From the NCBI GenBank assembly GCA_963816795.1, contig CAWFLT010000006.1, positions 1 to 64,000 on the forward strand: a DNA stretch of 64,000 nucleotides. Direction: 5' to 3'. Position 1 is the stretch's first letter. Each line of letters begins with the position of its first letter. The translations under genes and the position numbers were made by a program. This stretch comes from CAWFLT01 sp963816795 (GTDB taxonomy: Bacteria; Acidobacteriota; Vicinamibacteria; Vicinamibacterales; SCN-69-37). The notes beneath the pieces are model-generated. The model did no database searches and had not been told where the DNA came from. It saw only the letters and a list, made by a program, of their open reading frames with translations. Shown here piece after piece: positions 48,205-57,445 of the stretch.

Positions 48205-49208
48205 CTAGTCAAGCGCCTGGACAACCATGATCGTCCTCGCAATCGCGTTCTTCTGGCCGGCACTGTCGGTCACCACAAGTGTGACCGTGAACGTGCCCGG
48301 CTGCGTGTACGTGTGGAAGGGCGCGATGCCACCGGCGTGCGGTGCGCCGTCGCCGAAGTCCCACTCGTACCCGACGATTTCGCGTCCGAGCGCCGCGGTC
48401 GACTGCGCCGCGTTGAAGCTCACCGCGGACCCGGTGCGCCCAGGTGTCGGCGAGAACGTGAACGCCGCGGTCGGTGCGGTATTGGCGGAGACCGTGACCG
48501 TCTGCGGCGCTGAAGTGTCGCGGCCGCCCCCGTTGTCTGTCACCGTCAACGTGGCCTGGAACGTGCCGGGGAGCGAGTAGGCGTGCGTCGCGCGCTGGCC
48601 GGATCCACTGCCGCCATCGCCAAAGTTCCACACATACGAAACGATTCCGCACGTCGTCGGTCGATGCCGAGCCGTCGAACACCACGTCTTCACCGGTCTT
48701 GGGCGATGACGGGGTGACGAAGAAGACGGCCTTCGGCGCGCCGTTGGGCGGGTTGAGGACGCCCGGCCGCGACAAGCGCAGGCTCACCGTCCGCGCAATC
48801 GTGCCCTGATAGTTGGATCCCACCGGCGTCACGATGATGTCGATGACGAGTCGGAGCCCGCGGTGGGCGGCGGCGGAGGCGGCGCCACGTAGACCGCCGA
48901 GGCGCGACCGTCGTTGTTGGTCGTGATCGTGCGCGCCGACAGCGTGCCGACGTCGGCGACGACGCTGCCCGACTGCGGTTTCGAGGCGCAGCCACAGGCC
49001 GCGGACGGGCTGGCTGTGACCGTCACGGGCGACGATCTCGATCGTCGCCCGTGACGCGCCATCCTGCGTGAGGATGTCCGGCGTCACGGTAATGGCCAGC
49101 GAGAGGCCCAGTTCCGAAGGTCCGGCGAGCGACGGCATCGCCTGCTTGTCGAGCGAGCAGCCGGCCAGTGCCACGAGGGCGGCCAACGCGAGAATTCGTC
49201 GACGTCAT
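48205..49208 (-). CDS. PKD-domain lipoprotein (frameshifted)
   Basis: Around 330 residues. Lipoprotein signal with lipobox LALAALVALAGCS (after an indel at ~49195), an Ig-like N-terminal region (TVTPDILTQDGASRATIEIV), and two PKD domains: VSYVWNFGDGGSGSGQ and VGYEWDFGDG with HTYTQPGTFTVTLVVTDSA. Frame changes near 48960, 48830 and 48660. Start ATG 49208 overlaps the preceding stop by one base. Located at the end of the pilus operon; possibly a surface accessory protein. Function unknown. Confidence 0.78.
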
Positions 49209-49880
49209 CACGCGAGCACCCCTTGGTTGCCGGCGCCGGAGCCCGATTCCGGATCGGCCCAGTCGGCAAAATTCACACCGATCGTTCCCGACACGCTCAC
49301 CTGACGACCGGCCTGGTCGCGCCCGTAGAACGTGACCTCCGCGACCGTCGAGATCGCCAGCGCGCCGCCGAGACTGCGCAGCGCCATCAGCGGCGCTTCC
49401 AGCTTCGCCTGCACGCGCACCAGCGTAAAGTCGCCCGTAGCGCCAGAAGCCAGCGCGGTGAACGTCATCGCGCCATCGAACGCGTAGGGCACATCGACGC
49501 CCTGCTGATTCCGCCCGTCGGAGCGCAGGAAGCGCACACGGTAGCGGTGCAGCGTGATGAGGTTGGTGCTCGACGGGAGGTTCGGATTCTCCACCGCACC
49601 CGGATCTTTCATGACCGTGCGCACGCGTGACTTGCCCGTTGTCGGCGAAGATCCCGCCCCTGGTCAGGACGTCGGACGCCAGCACACCCGAGAACTTGGC
49701 CGGCTCGGCGCCTGACGCCCCGAAGAGCGTGTCGATCCGCAGATACGCCGCCGACTCGCCCGTCGTCTGCTGGCTGGTGCAACCGGGCACCGGCGCCAGC
49801 GTCGCGACGGCACGATCCCTGCCCGGGCGGCGAACCGGCCCGAACCTGGTGGCCTGACCCGAATCCCTGTGCATGCTCAT
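49208..49880 (-). CDS. Pilus-operon lipoprotein of unknown function (one frameshift)
   Basis: About 222 residues. A hydrophobic segment with a Cys (VATLAPVPGCTSQQT) suggests a lipoprotein signal whose start may be internal. The body reads YLRIDTLFGASGAEPAKFSG, DNGQVT, then in another frame RTVMKDPGAVENPNLPSSTN and LRSLGGALAISTVAEVTFYG. The frame changes near 49625. ATG 49880 overlaps the pilQ stop (ATGA), so it is translated with the secretin. No family recognised. Confidence 0.7.
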
Positions 49881-51281
49881 GGCTGGCCTCGAATGATGCG
49901 CGGCGTGATGAAGATCAGCAGTTCCTGGCTCTCGTTGCGGTTGTCGGTCCGCTTGAAGAGCCAGCCGAGGAGCGGGATGTTGCTCACGCCCGGCGTCTTG
50001 TCTTCTGTGGTGGTCTCCTGCGCCCGAACGATGCCGCCGATGACCGTCGTCGTGCCGTCGCTCACCTGGACTTGCGTGTCGGCGCGCTGCGTGTTGATCG
50101 ACGGGTTGCCGTTGACGGCGCGGCTGAAGTCCGGCAGCGCGTTCTCGAGCACGATGCGCATGATCACGGTGTTGGCGGCCGTGATTTGCGGCGTCACGAG
50201 CAGCTTGAGCGCCGCCGACTTGAACTGGACCGTGACGGTGTTGTTGGCGACGATCTGAATCGGGATTTCGAAGCCCTGGGTCACTTCCGCCGCCTTGTTG
50301 TTCTGCGTCGTCACGCGCGGCGTCGACAGAATCTTGACCTTGCCTTGGTGTTCGAGCGCCGAGAGCGCGAGGTCGAGCCCGAACGCGCCGTTGATGGCCC
50401 CGAGCGACAGGCCCAGCGCCGATGAGGCGCCGACGACCGGAAGGTTGATGGCGGTGCCGGTGTTCTCGAGCCCCGTCGCGCGCGGATCGTTGGGCCCCTG
50501 CTGCACCGAGCCTTGCGTCCACGCGCCCGGAGGCCGTTCCGCGGTTCGGGAAGGCGAGGTTGGTCGTGTTGCCGAGCTCCGGCGCGACCCGCCCGTTCAT
50601 GCCCCACTGCACGCCCAGCGCGCGCGCCGTGTCGCGGTTGGTCTGCAGGATCTTCGCTTCAATCTCGACCTGCGGCTCCGGTTTGTCGAGCTCGGCAATG
50701 ATCAGATCGATGTCGGCCAGGTTCTTCGGCAGATCCTGGACGATGACCATGTTGGTGCGCTCGTTGACTTCGACGCTGCCGCGGTCGGAAACGATGCGGG
50801 CGTCTTCGAGCAGTTTCTTCACGTCGGCGGCCGGCGAATAGCTCAGCTTGATCCGGCGCATCGCGAGGTCCGGCGCGGCCTGACTGGCGCGCTTCTGCTC
50901 GGCCTCCGCCTGCAGCTCCTTCGTCCGTGCGTCACGAGTCAGCACACGGAGCACGGGACCGTCGAGCTCGTAGGTCAGCTGGGCGCTCTTCAGCACGACA
51001 TCCATGACCTGGTCCCACGGCACCTGGGCGAGCTTCAGATCGACGTTCGCGTTGGACGGCACGCTCGGGTCGATCACGAGATTGAGGCCCCCAATCTCCG
51101 ACAGAGTGCGCAGGACCGTGCGGAGGTTGGCCGCCTGGTAGTCGACGTCGATCGGCAGGCCGCTGAAGCGGCGCAGCCCGGACTCCTGAGAGGGTTGCTG
51201 GCCGCCGTCGGCCAGCACCGATAGCGTGGCGGCAGCCAGGACGAGGGTGGTCGACAGAAGAATGTGGCGGAAGGTTCTCAT
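49877..51281 (-). CDS. pilQ: Type IV pilus secretin (one frameshift)
   Basis: About 468 residues. Signal peptide 1-25, STN/N0 domain (GLPIDVDYQAANLRTVLRTL), N1 domain (RRIKLSYSPAADVKKLLEDA), and the secretin barrel (LEHQGKVKILSTPRVTTQNN, VGGIVRAQETT, LLGWLFKR, LLIFITPRII). The frame changes near 50520. Shorter than proteobacterial PilQ, without AMIN domains. Outer-membrane gate for the pilus. It closes the pilMNOPQ order. Confidence 0.92.
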
Positions 51282-51734
51282 CGGATGACCTCTGCCACGG
51301 GTCGCAGCGTCTTCCGGTGCTCTTGCGGACGCGCCGTAGCGCCGGGCTCGATCAGCTCGACGAACACCACGCCTTGAGCATCAATACTCTTGATGGCGGC
51401 GTCCAGGATGCGGGCGCCGATCTTGGCGACGTACGACGTGCGATCCGGCCCCTGCAGAATCGCCATCCGCTGGGTGCCGGCGGTGATGATGCCGGTCACG
51501 GTGACGTCGGACACCGAGAAGGACGTCAGCCCCGTGCCGGGCACGGCCACCGGCAACTGGCTCACGAGGCGCGGGTGGCGTCGTGATAATCAAGCTCGCG
51601 AACGGATCGCGTCGTCCGCCGCTGTCGTACCCGGTGACGGGTTCGCCCACCTTGGTCCCGACAGGAATCTGTCCGGCCGCCGGCGGCGCGACGGCCGACA
51701 GCGTCACGAGAAGAACGAGGATGCGAGTGTTCAC
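51278..51734 (-). CDS. pilP: Type IV pilus inner-membrane lipoprotein/periplasmic protein (frameshifted)
   Basis: About 151 residues. N-terminal signal (TRILVLLVTLSAVAPPAAGQ), GRRDPFASLI, and the PilP beta-domain LTSFSVSDVTVTGIITAGTQ, AILQGPDRTSYVAKIGARI. Links the PilNO complex to the secretin. The frame changes near 51570. GTG 51734 overlaps the pilO stop (GTGA); its own stop overlaps the pilQ start. Confidence 0.87.
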
Positions 51735-52297
51735 GGCCGGTCTTTCTTGAACACGAACGTCGTTGCCAGACAATTCACGGCGACGGTGCCCTTGCCCATT
51801 GGTTTCGACCGCGTCTTGATGTCGAGATCGGACACCGAGATCAGGCGCGACATCGTGGCCAGCCGATCGAAGAACCGGCCGAGGTCGTGGTAGGTGCCCT
51901 CGAGGCCGAGCTGAATCGGCCATTCCGCGTATTGCGGTTTGGCGACCACCGGTTTGGGGGTGAAGAGCGCGATGTCGAGCGCCGACTCGCTGGCCAGTTC
52001 GTAAAGGTGGCGCAGCACGTCCTGCGGATCCTTCTCGTCCGGAATCACCGTCGTCGTCTCGCGCAGCGCGACTTCGAGGGCTCGTACTTCGCGCTGGACG
52101 ACCGGCAGCCGGCCGGCGACGGCCTGGACCTTGGCGACTTCGCCCTGGATCGTTGACAGCCGCGCGCGGACCGACTCGAGTTGCGACTGCTCGGGGCCAA
52201 TCAACAGTTGCCAGGCGCCGGCGACCGCCAGACCGGTGACGAGGACGAAGACGGTCGTCTGCTCTCGCGGCGACAGTTCATGAAAGCTCCTCGCCAT
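51731..52297 (-). CDS. pilO: Type IV pilus alignment protein PilO
   Basis: 188 residues, intact. Cytoplasmic start FHELSPREQTTVF, one helix (LVTGLAVAGAWQLLIG), coiled coil to ~residue 80, then the ferredoxin-like domain (YELASESALDIALFTPK, WPIQLGLEGTYHDLGRFFDR). Forms heterodimers with PilN in the inner membrane. Confidence 0.93.
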   Translation of the reverse strand: MARSFHELSPREQTTVFVLVTGLAVAGAWQLLIGPEQSQLESVRARLSTIQGEVAKVQAVAGRLPVVQREVRALEVALRETTTVIPDEKDPQDVLRHLYELASESALDIALFTPKPVVAKPQYAEWPIQLGLEGTYHDLGRFFDRLATMSRLISVSDLDIKTRSKPMGKGTVAVNCLATTFVFKKDRP

Positions 52298-52299
52298 GA

Positions 52300-52929
52300 C
52301 TAGACTCCCGCTTTCGGCCGCGGCGCGGCGGCACCGGGCGCCGCCGGCGTCACCGGTGTTTCAGGCACGAGCGGGGTCTGCGCATCGGCCCTGAGCGAGA
52401 ACTTCACCACCGTGGCTTCCTCGACCAGTTCGGTCGCGGTCGACAGAATCTCGACCGGCATCTTGAACAGCCCGGATCGCTGCATCGTCTCGGCGAAGTC
52501 GGTGACCGAGGTCAGCGACATCGCGCGGCCGTCGACTTGCACGGACGAATTGGCCTGCTTGATCGACGTCAACCAGAGACCCTCGGGCAGGGCACGGCTG
52601 ACGGTCTCCAGCAGGCTGACCGGCGCCCGCTTGGCGTGACGCAATCGGTCGATGAGGCTCAGCCGCTCGGCCAGCTCGCTCTTGCGCGCGGCGGCGGCAT
52701 CCACCAGCTTGACCGCGTCCTTCAACCGTTCGAGACGGGCCTGTGCCTGGGTAATCTGCACCTCGGTCCCTGCGCGCTGGTTCTTCAAGAGCCACCACCA
52801 GCCGCCGACGCCGGCGATCGTCGCGACGAGCAGCAGCACGCCGAGCGCGGCCGGGCGCTGTTCGCGCGGCAGCCACTCGCGTCGCGGCACCGCACCCGGT
52901 CCGGTTGAAAGCAGGTTGACGCGAATCAT
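52300..52929 (-). CDS. pilN: Type IV pilus alignment protein PilN
   Basis: 209 residues, intact. MIRVNLLSTGPG is the conserved PilM-binding N-terminus; one helix (GVLLLVATIAGVGGWWWLL); coiled coil; PilN periplasmic domain (LPEGLWLTSIKQANSSVQVD, FAETMQRSGLF); Pro/Ala-rich tail. Start overlaps the pilM stop by 4 bases. Confidence 0.94.
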   Translation of the reverse strand: MIRVNLLSTGPGAVPRREWLPREQRPAALGVLLLVATIAGVGGWWWLLKNQRAGTEVQITQAQARLERLKDAVKLVDAAAARKSELAERLSLIDRLRHAKRAPVSLLETVSRALPEGLWLTSIKQANSSVQVDGRAMSLTSVTDFAETMQRSGLFKMPVEILSTATELVEEATVVKFSLRADAQTPLVPETPVTPAAPGAAAPRPKAGV

Positions 52930-53993
52930 CGATCGCCTTCCTGTCGCATCGCGAGGCCGACGGCCACTGCATAGGCAGGGCCCGCGACATCGACGCCAAT
53001 CGCGCGGCTCGATCGCGCTACACGCCGGAACGGATCGAAAACATCGACCGGCGCGCCGAACTCACTGCCGAGCAGGTCGACCAGCCCCACGGCTTCCCAG
53101 GCCCCGCCCGAGAGAACGATGCGGCTGAGGCGCTCTACGGGAGCGGTTGCGCGATAGAAATCGACCGTCTTGCGAACTTCGAGAACGAGCTGCGCGCTCG
53201 CTTCACGCAGGATGCCGGCGACCTGATCGGCGTTGACGTCGGCCGGGAACCGGCCGTTGAGAATCTGCTCGGCGGACGCATCGTCGACCCCGGCCGGCCC
53301 CAGATCGCGGAGCAGTGCATCGACGTGCACCTGCCCGCCAATTGAAATGTCTCGGGTGAAGATGGGCGCCCCGCGTTCGAGCACACACACAATCGTGATC
53401 CCGCGGCCGATGTGAATGAGCGCCGCCAGCGCATCGGTGCGCTCCGGGTAATTCATCTGATAGGCGTTGGCGAGCGCGAACGCCTCGATGTCGAGCACGA
53501 CCGCCTGGCAGCCGGTCTGGTTAATGACGCCAGCACGGTTGTCGATGCGATCCTTCTTGGCAGCGACGAGCAGCACGTCGAGCCCGGACTTGGACGCGTC
53601 GGTGGCCGAGTTGACGACTTGATAGTCGAGTTGGACTTCGCTCAGGTCGAAGGGAATGTACTGTTCGGCTTCCCAGGGAATCGCGTCGTCCAATTCGGGC
53701 AGGCTCATGGACGGCAGCGACAGCCGCTTGACGATCACGGCGTGGCCGGAGAGGGCGCTCGCGACGCGGGCGCGCTTCATCTCGAGCGAGTCGAGCAGGC
53801 GGCTGACGGCTTCGCTCACGACCGCCGGATCGCTGGCGGCGCCGTCCTGCATGCTGCCTTCTGGCAGCGGAGTTTCACCGGCGGCGACAAGCGACCAGCC
53901 GGCGCGACCGCGTTTGAGGGCGACGGCTTTGACGCCGCTCGATCCGATGTCAACGCCGACGACGGGCGGGCGCAAGGCTGACGGGAACGTCAT
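52926..53993 (-). CDS. pilM: Type IV pilus assembly ATPase-like PilM
   Basis: About 355 residues, actin-like fold. VVGVDIGSSGVKAVALKRG (phosphate 1), IPWEAEQYIPFDLSEVQLDY, VVLDIEAFALANAYQMNYPE, LIHIGRGITIVCVLERG (phosphate 2), and LSGGAWEAVGLVDLL. Binds the PilN tail on the cytoplasmic side. ATG 53993 preferred; a TTG seven codons upstream (54014) also keeps the frame. First gene of the pilus operon. Confidence 0.95.
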   Translation of the reverse strand: MTFPSALRPPVVGVDIGSSGVKAVALKRGRAGWSLVAAGETPLPEGSMQDGAASDPAVVSEAVSRLLDSLEMKRARVASALSGHAVIVKRLSLPSMSLPELDDAIPWEAEQYIPFDLSEVQLDYQVVNSATDASKSGLDVLLVAAKKDRIDNRAGVINQTGCQAVVLDIEAFALANAYQMNYPERTDALAALIHIGRGITIVCVLERGAPIFTRDISIGGQVHVDALLRDLGPAGVDDASAEQILNGRFPADVNADQVAGILREASAQLVLEVRKTVDFYRATAPVERLSRIVLSGGAWEAVGLVDLLGSEFGAPVDVFDPFRRVARSSRAIGVDVAGPAYAVAVGLAMRQEGDR

Positions 53994-54225
53994 GGCAACG
54001 AGGCTGTAGGGCAAGCCTGATGCCAGGAATCATCATTCCCGGGGAAGACCGGTGTCGGCTGATACTGTCGGTGTGACCTGCAGAATCGCCCGACGCGCAA
54101 AAGTGCGAGGAACCCCAGCAATTACGGGCGGTTCTTGCGGTAGCGCCATCGTCAATCCAATCGGCACTTGCGATTCGGTCCGAGCCGTGTGAGCCCGGAA
54201 TGACGAGGACTGACCGGCCCGAAGA
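53994..54225. other. Divergent intergenic region
   Basis: Between pilM (minus) and rplM (plus). It must hold the pilM promoter; no strong minus-strand hexamers were found. Contents besides the rplM promoter are unclear. Confidence 0.4.
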
Positions 54226-54254
54226 TTGACATTTTTTCAATCGACCCCTATGAT
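54226..54254 (+). promoter_or_regulatory. Sigma70-type promoter of rplM-rpsI
   Basis: TTGACA (54226-54231), 17-bp spacer, TATGAT (54249-54254). Near-perfect consensus, giving a leader of about 35 nt before rplM. Confidence 0.85.
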
Positions 54255-54295
54255 GTGGGTTTGCCGTTTCTGCAATACGGCTGAAAGGTCGTGGC

Positions 54296-54727
54296 ATGCG
54301 TACGGGTAAGGCCGCTCAAGCGTCGATAGAACGCGAGTGGCACGTGATCGATGCGGACGGACAGGTGCTGGGCAGAATCGCCACGCGCGCTGCCCGTTTG
54401 CTGCAGGGCAAGCACAAACCTACCTGGACGCCGTTCCTCGATCGCGGCGATCACGTCGTCGTCATCAACGCGGCGCGCGTGCGCCTGACGGGGCGCAAGG
54501 AAGACCAGAAGATCTACCGCCAGCACAGCGGCTACGAGGGCGGCCTGCGCGAAACGCGCGCCCGCATCGTGCGCAGCACGCATCCGGTCCGGCTCGTCGA
54601 GGACGCCGTGCAGGGGATGCTGCCCAAGACGAAGCTGGGCAAGGCGATGTATCGCAAATTGAAAGTGTACGCGGCGGCCGAGCATCCTCATGCCGCGCAG
54701 AAGCCGCATCAGCTCGAGGTCGTGTAA
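54296..54727 (+). CDS. rplM: 50S ribosomal protein L13
   Basis: 143 residues, intact. EREWHVIDADGQVLGRIATR, LLQGKHKPTWTPFLDRGDHV, VVVINAARVRLTGRKEDQKI, YRQHSGYEGGLRE, and VQGMLPKTKLGKAMYRKLKV. Assembles early into the 50S subunit. GAAAGG lies 7 nt before ATG 54296. Paired with rpsI as in most bacteria. Confidence 0.97.
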   Translation: MRTGKAAQASIEREWHVIDADGQVLGRIATRAARLLQGKHKPTWTPFLDRGDHVVVINAARVRLTGRKEDQKIYRQHSGYEGGLRETRARIVRSTHPVRLVEDAVQGMLPKTKLGKAMYRKLKVYAAAEHPHAAQKPHQLEVV

Positions 54728-54729
54728 CT

Positions 54730-55122
54730 TTGGCTACGACGCAGTATTACGGTACCGGCCGACGCAAGACGTCCACCGCACGCGTGTTCCTCCGGCCCGG
54801 CAAGGGCACCATCACCATCAACAAAGCGCCGATCGAAGCCAGCTTCCCCACTGAGACGCTTCGGCTGGTGATCCGCCAGCCCCTGGTGCTGACCGAGACC
54901 GCGGAGCGGTTCGACATCCTGGCGACGACGGCCGGCGGGGGCATCGCCGGGCAGGCGGGCGCCCTTCGGCTGGGCATCGCCCGCGCCCTGGTCGATTACG
55001 ATGCGGAACTGCGGTCCCGGCTGCGCAAGGCCGGCCTCCTGACGCGTGATCCCCGCGCGAAGGAGCGCAAGAAGTACGGCATGGCCGGAGCGCGTAAGCG
55101 CTTCCAGTTCAGCAAGCGTTAA
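54730..55122 (+). CDS. rpsI: 30S ribosomal protein S9
   Basis: 130 residues from TTG 54730, with GAGGT ending 9 nt upstream inside rplM. QYYGTGRRKTSTARVFLRPG, ITINKAPIEASFPTETLRLV, TAGGGIAGQAGALRLGIARA, and the basic tail RKKYGMAGARKRFQFSKR that reaches the P-site tRNA. Confidence 0.97.
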   Translation: MATTQYYGTGRRKTSTARVFLRPGKGTITINKAPIEASFPTETLRLVIRQPLVLTETAERFDILATTAGGGIAGQAGALRLGIARALVDYDAELRSRLRKAGLLTRDPRAKERKKYGMAGARKRFQFSKR

Positions 55123-55137
55123 TTAGTTAGGCGGAGT

Positions 55138-55194
55138 CGTAGCGCGGACCGGCTGGCGGTCCGCGACGCCACGGGCCCTCCGGCCCGCCCTACG
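55138..55194. repeat. Nested hairpin repeat between rpsI and rpsB
   Basis: CGTAG...CTACG encloses GCGGACCG / CGGTCCGC and GGGCC / GGCCC stems. It may act as a processing or attenuation hairpin, or belong to the dispersed palindromic repeats. Confidence 0.55.
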
Positions 55195-55214
55195 AGCCGA
55201 GGAGACGGCACAGC

Positions 55215-55971
55215 TTGAACGCGATCGCCATGAAAGACCTGCTCGAGGCTGGAGTCCATTTCGGGCACCAGACCAAACGCTGGAACCCAAAGATGAAGCA
55301 ATTCATCTTCGGGGAACGGAACGGCATTTACATCATCGACCTTGGTCGGACCTCCAAGCTCTACAAGGAGGCGGCCGACTTCGTCGGCAACGTGGCCGGC
55401 CAGGGCGGGACGGTGCTGTTCGTCGGGACCAAGCGCCAGGCTCAGGATGCGATCGCGGAGGAAGCGACGCGCTGCGGCATGTACTTCGTCAATCAGCGGT
55501 GGCTCGGCGGCCTGCTCACCAACTTCTCCACCATTCAGCGGAGTCTGGGCCGGCTGCGTGAGCTCGAAGCGATGCTCACCGACGAGCGTCACGAGACGCT
55601 CTCGAAGAAGGAAATTGCCCGCCTCGACAAGGAACGCCGCAAGCTCGCGAAGAACCTCGACGGCATCCGTGGCATGTCGCGCCTGCCGGACGCCGTCTTC
55701 GTGGTCGACACCAAGCACGAGCAGATTGCCGTCGACGAGGCCCGCAAGCTCAAGATCCCCGTCATCGGCGTGGTCGACACCAATTGCGACCCCGACGAAG
55801 TGGATTACGTGATTCCCGGCAACGACGACGCCCTGCGCTCCATCCGCCTGTTCGCGGCGGGGATCGCCGACGCCATCGTCCGGCGGCCGCCGCCTGAACG
55901 AAGCCGTCACCGAAACGCCGGCCGAACCGCGTTCGCGTGCGCAGGCCGCTCCGGCACCGGCGACGGCCTAG
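55215..55971 (+). CDS. rpsB: 30S ribosomal protein S2 (frameshift near the C-terminus)
   Basis: About 252 residues. IAMKDLLEAGVHFGHQTKRW, NPKMKQFIFGERNGIYIIDL, QRWLGGLLTNFSTIQRSLGR, VFVVDTKHEQIAVDEARKLK, DEVDYVIPGNDDALRSIRLF. At ~55880 the frame changes and the proper tail (RLNEAVTETPAEPRS...) ends at TAG 55969-55971. TTG 55215 chosen because GAGGAG stands about 10 nt before it. Confidence 0.95.
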
Positions 55972-55986
55972 GGCCGACGGCCCGTC

Positions 55987-56592
55987 ATGTCCGCACCAAT
56001 ATCCGCTGAACTCGTCAAGAAACTCCGCGACCGTACGGGCGCCGGCATGATGGAGTGCAAGGCGGCGCTCCAGGAGGCGAACGGCGACCTCGAGGAAGCC
56101 GTCACGATTCTGCGCAAGCGCGGGCTGGCCACGGCGGCCAAGAAGACGGGCCGGTCGACAGGCGAGGGCCTGATTGGCTCGTACATCCACCTGGGCGGGA
56201 AGATCGGCGTCCTCGTCGAGCTCAACTGCGAATCGGACTTCGTGGCGCGGACTGACGACTTCCAGACGCTGCTCAAGGAGATCGGGCTCCAAATTGCGGC
56301 CGCGAGCCCGACCTACGTCAAGCGCGACGACGTGCCGGCGGACGTCCTCGACCGCGAACGCAGCATCTTCCGGGCGCAGATGGAGAATTCGGGCAAGCCC
56401 CCGCAAGTGATCGACAAGATCATCGAGGGCAAGCTCGGCGCCTTCTACGAGCAGGTCTGTCTTGTGGACCAGGCCTCGATTCGCGACCCGAAGACGACCG
56501 TCGGCCAGCTGATTCAGGCGACGATCGCCAAGCTCGGCGAGAACATCGGCGTCGCACGGTTCGTCAGGTTTAAAGTCGGGGATACGAACTAG
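55987..56592 (+). CDS. tsf: Elongation factor Ts
   Basis: 201 residues, intact. ISAELVKKLRDRTGAGMMEC, KAALQEANGDLEEAVTILRK, GSYIHLGGKIGVLVELNCES (with the TDF-type contact DFVART), and VRFKVGD at the end. The short form lacks the second core half found in E. coli EF-Ts. Exchanges GDP on EF-Tu. 15 bp after rpsB. Confidence 0.96.
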   Translation: MSAPISAELVKKLRDRTGAGMMECKAALQEANGDLEEAVTILRKRGLATAAKKTGRSTGEGLIGSYIHLGGKIGVLVELNCESDFVARTDDFQTLLKEIGLQIAAASPTYVKRDDVPADVLDRERSIFRAQMENSGKPPQVIDKIIEGKLGAFYEQVCLVDQASIRDPKTTVGQLIQATIAKLGENIGVARFVRFKVGDTN

Positions 56593-56601
56593 TCCAATGC
56601 T

Positions 56602-56640
56602 CGTGGTTCCGGGGGTTCCGGAGGTTCCGGGGTTCTGACC
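56602..56640. repeat. GTTCCGG short direct repeats
   Basis: Four or so GGTTCCGG/GGGTTC units in about 38 bp between tsf and pyrH; a similar GTTCCGAGG cluster lies at 21305-21350, past the sirtuin gene. Confidence 0.55.
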
Positions 56641-56666
56641 TCACCCCGGCCCCCCCACAACCCGAA

Positions 56667-56672
56667 TATAAT
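56667..56672 (+). promoter_or_regulatory. TATAAT 8 nt before pyrH
   Basis: A perfect -10 hexamer at 56667-56672 followed by eight bases and GTG 56681. No -35 match and no Shine-Dalgarno site. Transcription from it would start at or near the GTG, giving a leaderless mRNA. Confidence 0.5.
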
Positions 56673-56680
56673 CACGCCGA

Positions 56681-57427
56681 GTGTCCAAACCCGTTTACTC
56701 TCGCGTTCTCCTCAAGCTCTCCGGCGAAGCCCTGATGGGCGAACAGGCGTTCGGGATCGACCCAGCGGTCGCGACCCAGGTCGCCCGTGAAATCGGCGAA
56801 ATCCAGCAACTCGGCGTCCAGACCGCCGTCGTGATTGGCGGCGGCAATTTGTTCCGCGGCCTGGCCGCCAGCGCGCGCGGCATGGACCGTTCGACCGCCG
56901 ACTACATGGGGATGCTGGCCACCGTCATCAATGGCCTCGCCCTCCAGGACGCCCTCGAACAGCTGGGCGTGACGACTCGCGTCGCCACCGCGATCGAAAT
57001 GCGCGCCGTCGCCGAGCCGTTCATCCGGCGCCGCGCCATCCGGCATCTCGAAAAGGGCCGCGTCGTCGTCTTCGCCGCGGGCACCGGCAATCCCTACTTC
57101 ACGACCGACACCGCCGCCGCCCTGCGGGCGATGGAAATGCGTGCGGAGGTCATCCTGAAGGGGACCAAGGTCGACGGCGTCTACACCGCCGATCCCATGA
57201 TCGACAAGACCGCGCAGCGCTACGACTCGATTTCGTATCTCGAAGTGCTGGAGCGCAGCCTCAAGGTCATGGACGCCACCGCCATCTCCCTCTGCATGGA
57301 CAACAAGCTGCCGATCGTGGTCTTCAACTTGCGGCAACCGGGCAACCTCCGTCGCGTGATCATGGGTGACCCGGTCGGCACCAAGGTCTCGACGGAACGG
57401 CAGCAGAGCGTAGTCGCTTCCAACTAA
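56681..57427 (+). CDS. pyrH: UMP kinase
   Basis: 248 residues, intact. YSRVLLKLSGEALMGEQAFG, QTAVVIGGGNLFRGLAA, MDRSTADYMGMLATVINGLA, VFAAGTGNPYFTTDTAAALR, LKGTKVDGVYTADPMIDKTA. Makes UDP, upstream of the CTP synthase encoded elsewhere in the window. GTG start at 56681. Confidence 0.96.
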   Translation: MSKPVYSRVLLKLSGEALMGEQAFGIDPAVATQVAREIGEIQQLGVQTAVVIGGGNLFRGLAASARGMDRSTADYMGMLATVINGLALQDALEQLGVTTRVATAIEMRAVAEPFIRRRAIRHLEKGRVVVFAAGTGNPYFTTDTAAALRAMEMRAEVILKGTKVDGVYTADPMIDKTAQRYDSISYLEVLERSLKVMDATAISLCMDNKLPIVVFNLRQPGNLRRVIMGDPVGTKVSTERQQSVVASN

Positions 57428-57445
57428 CCCGCGGAACTCGACGCT

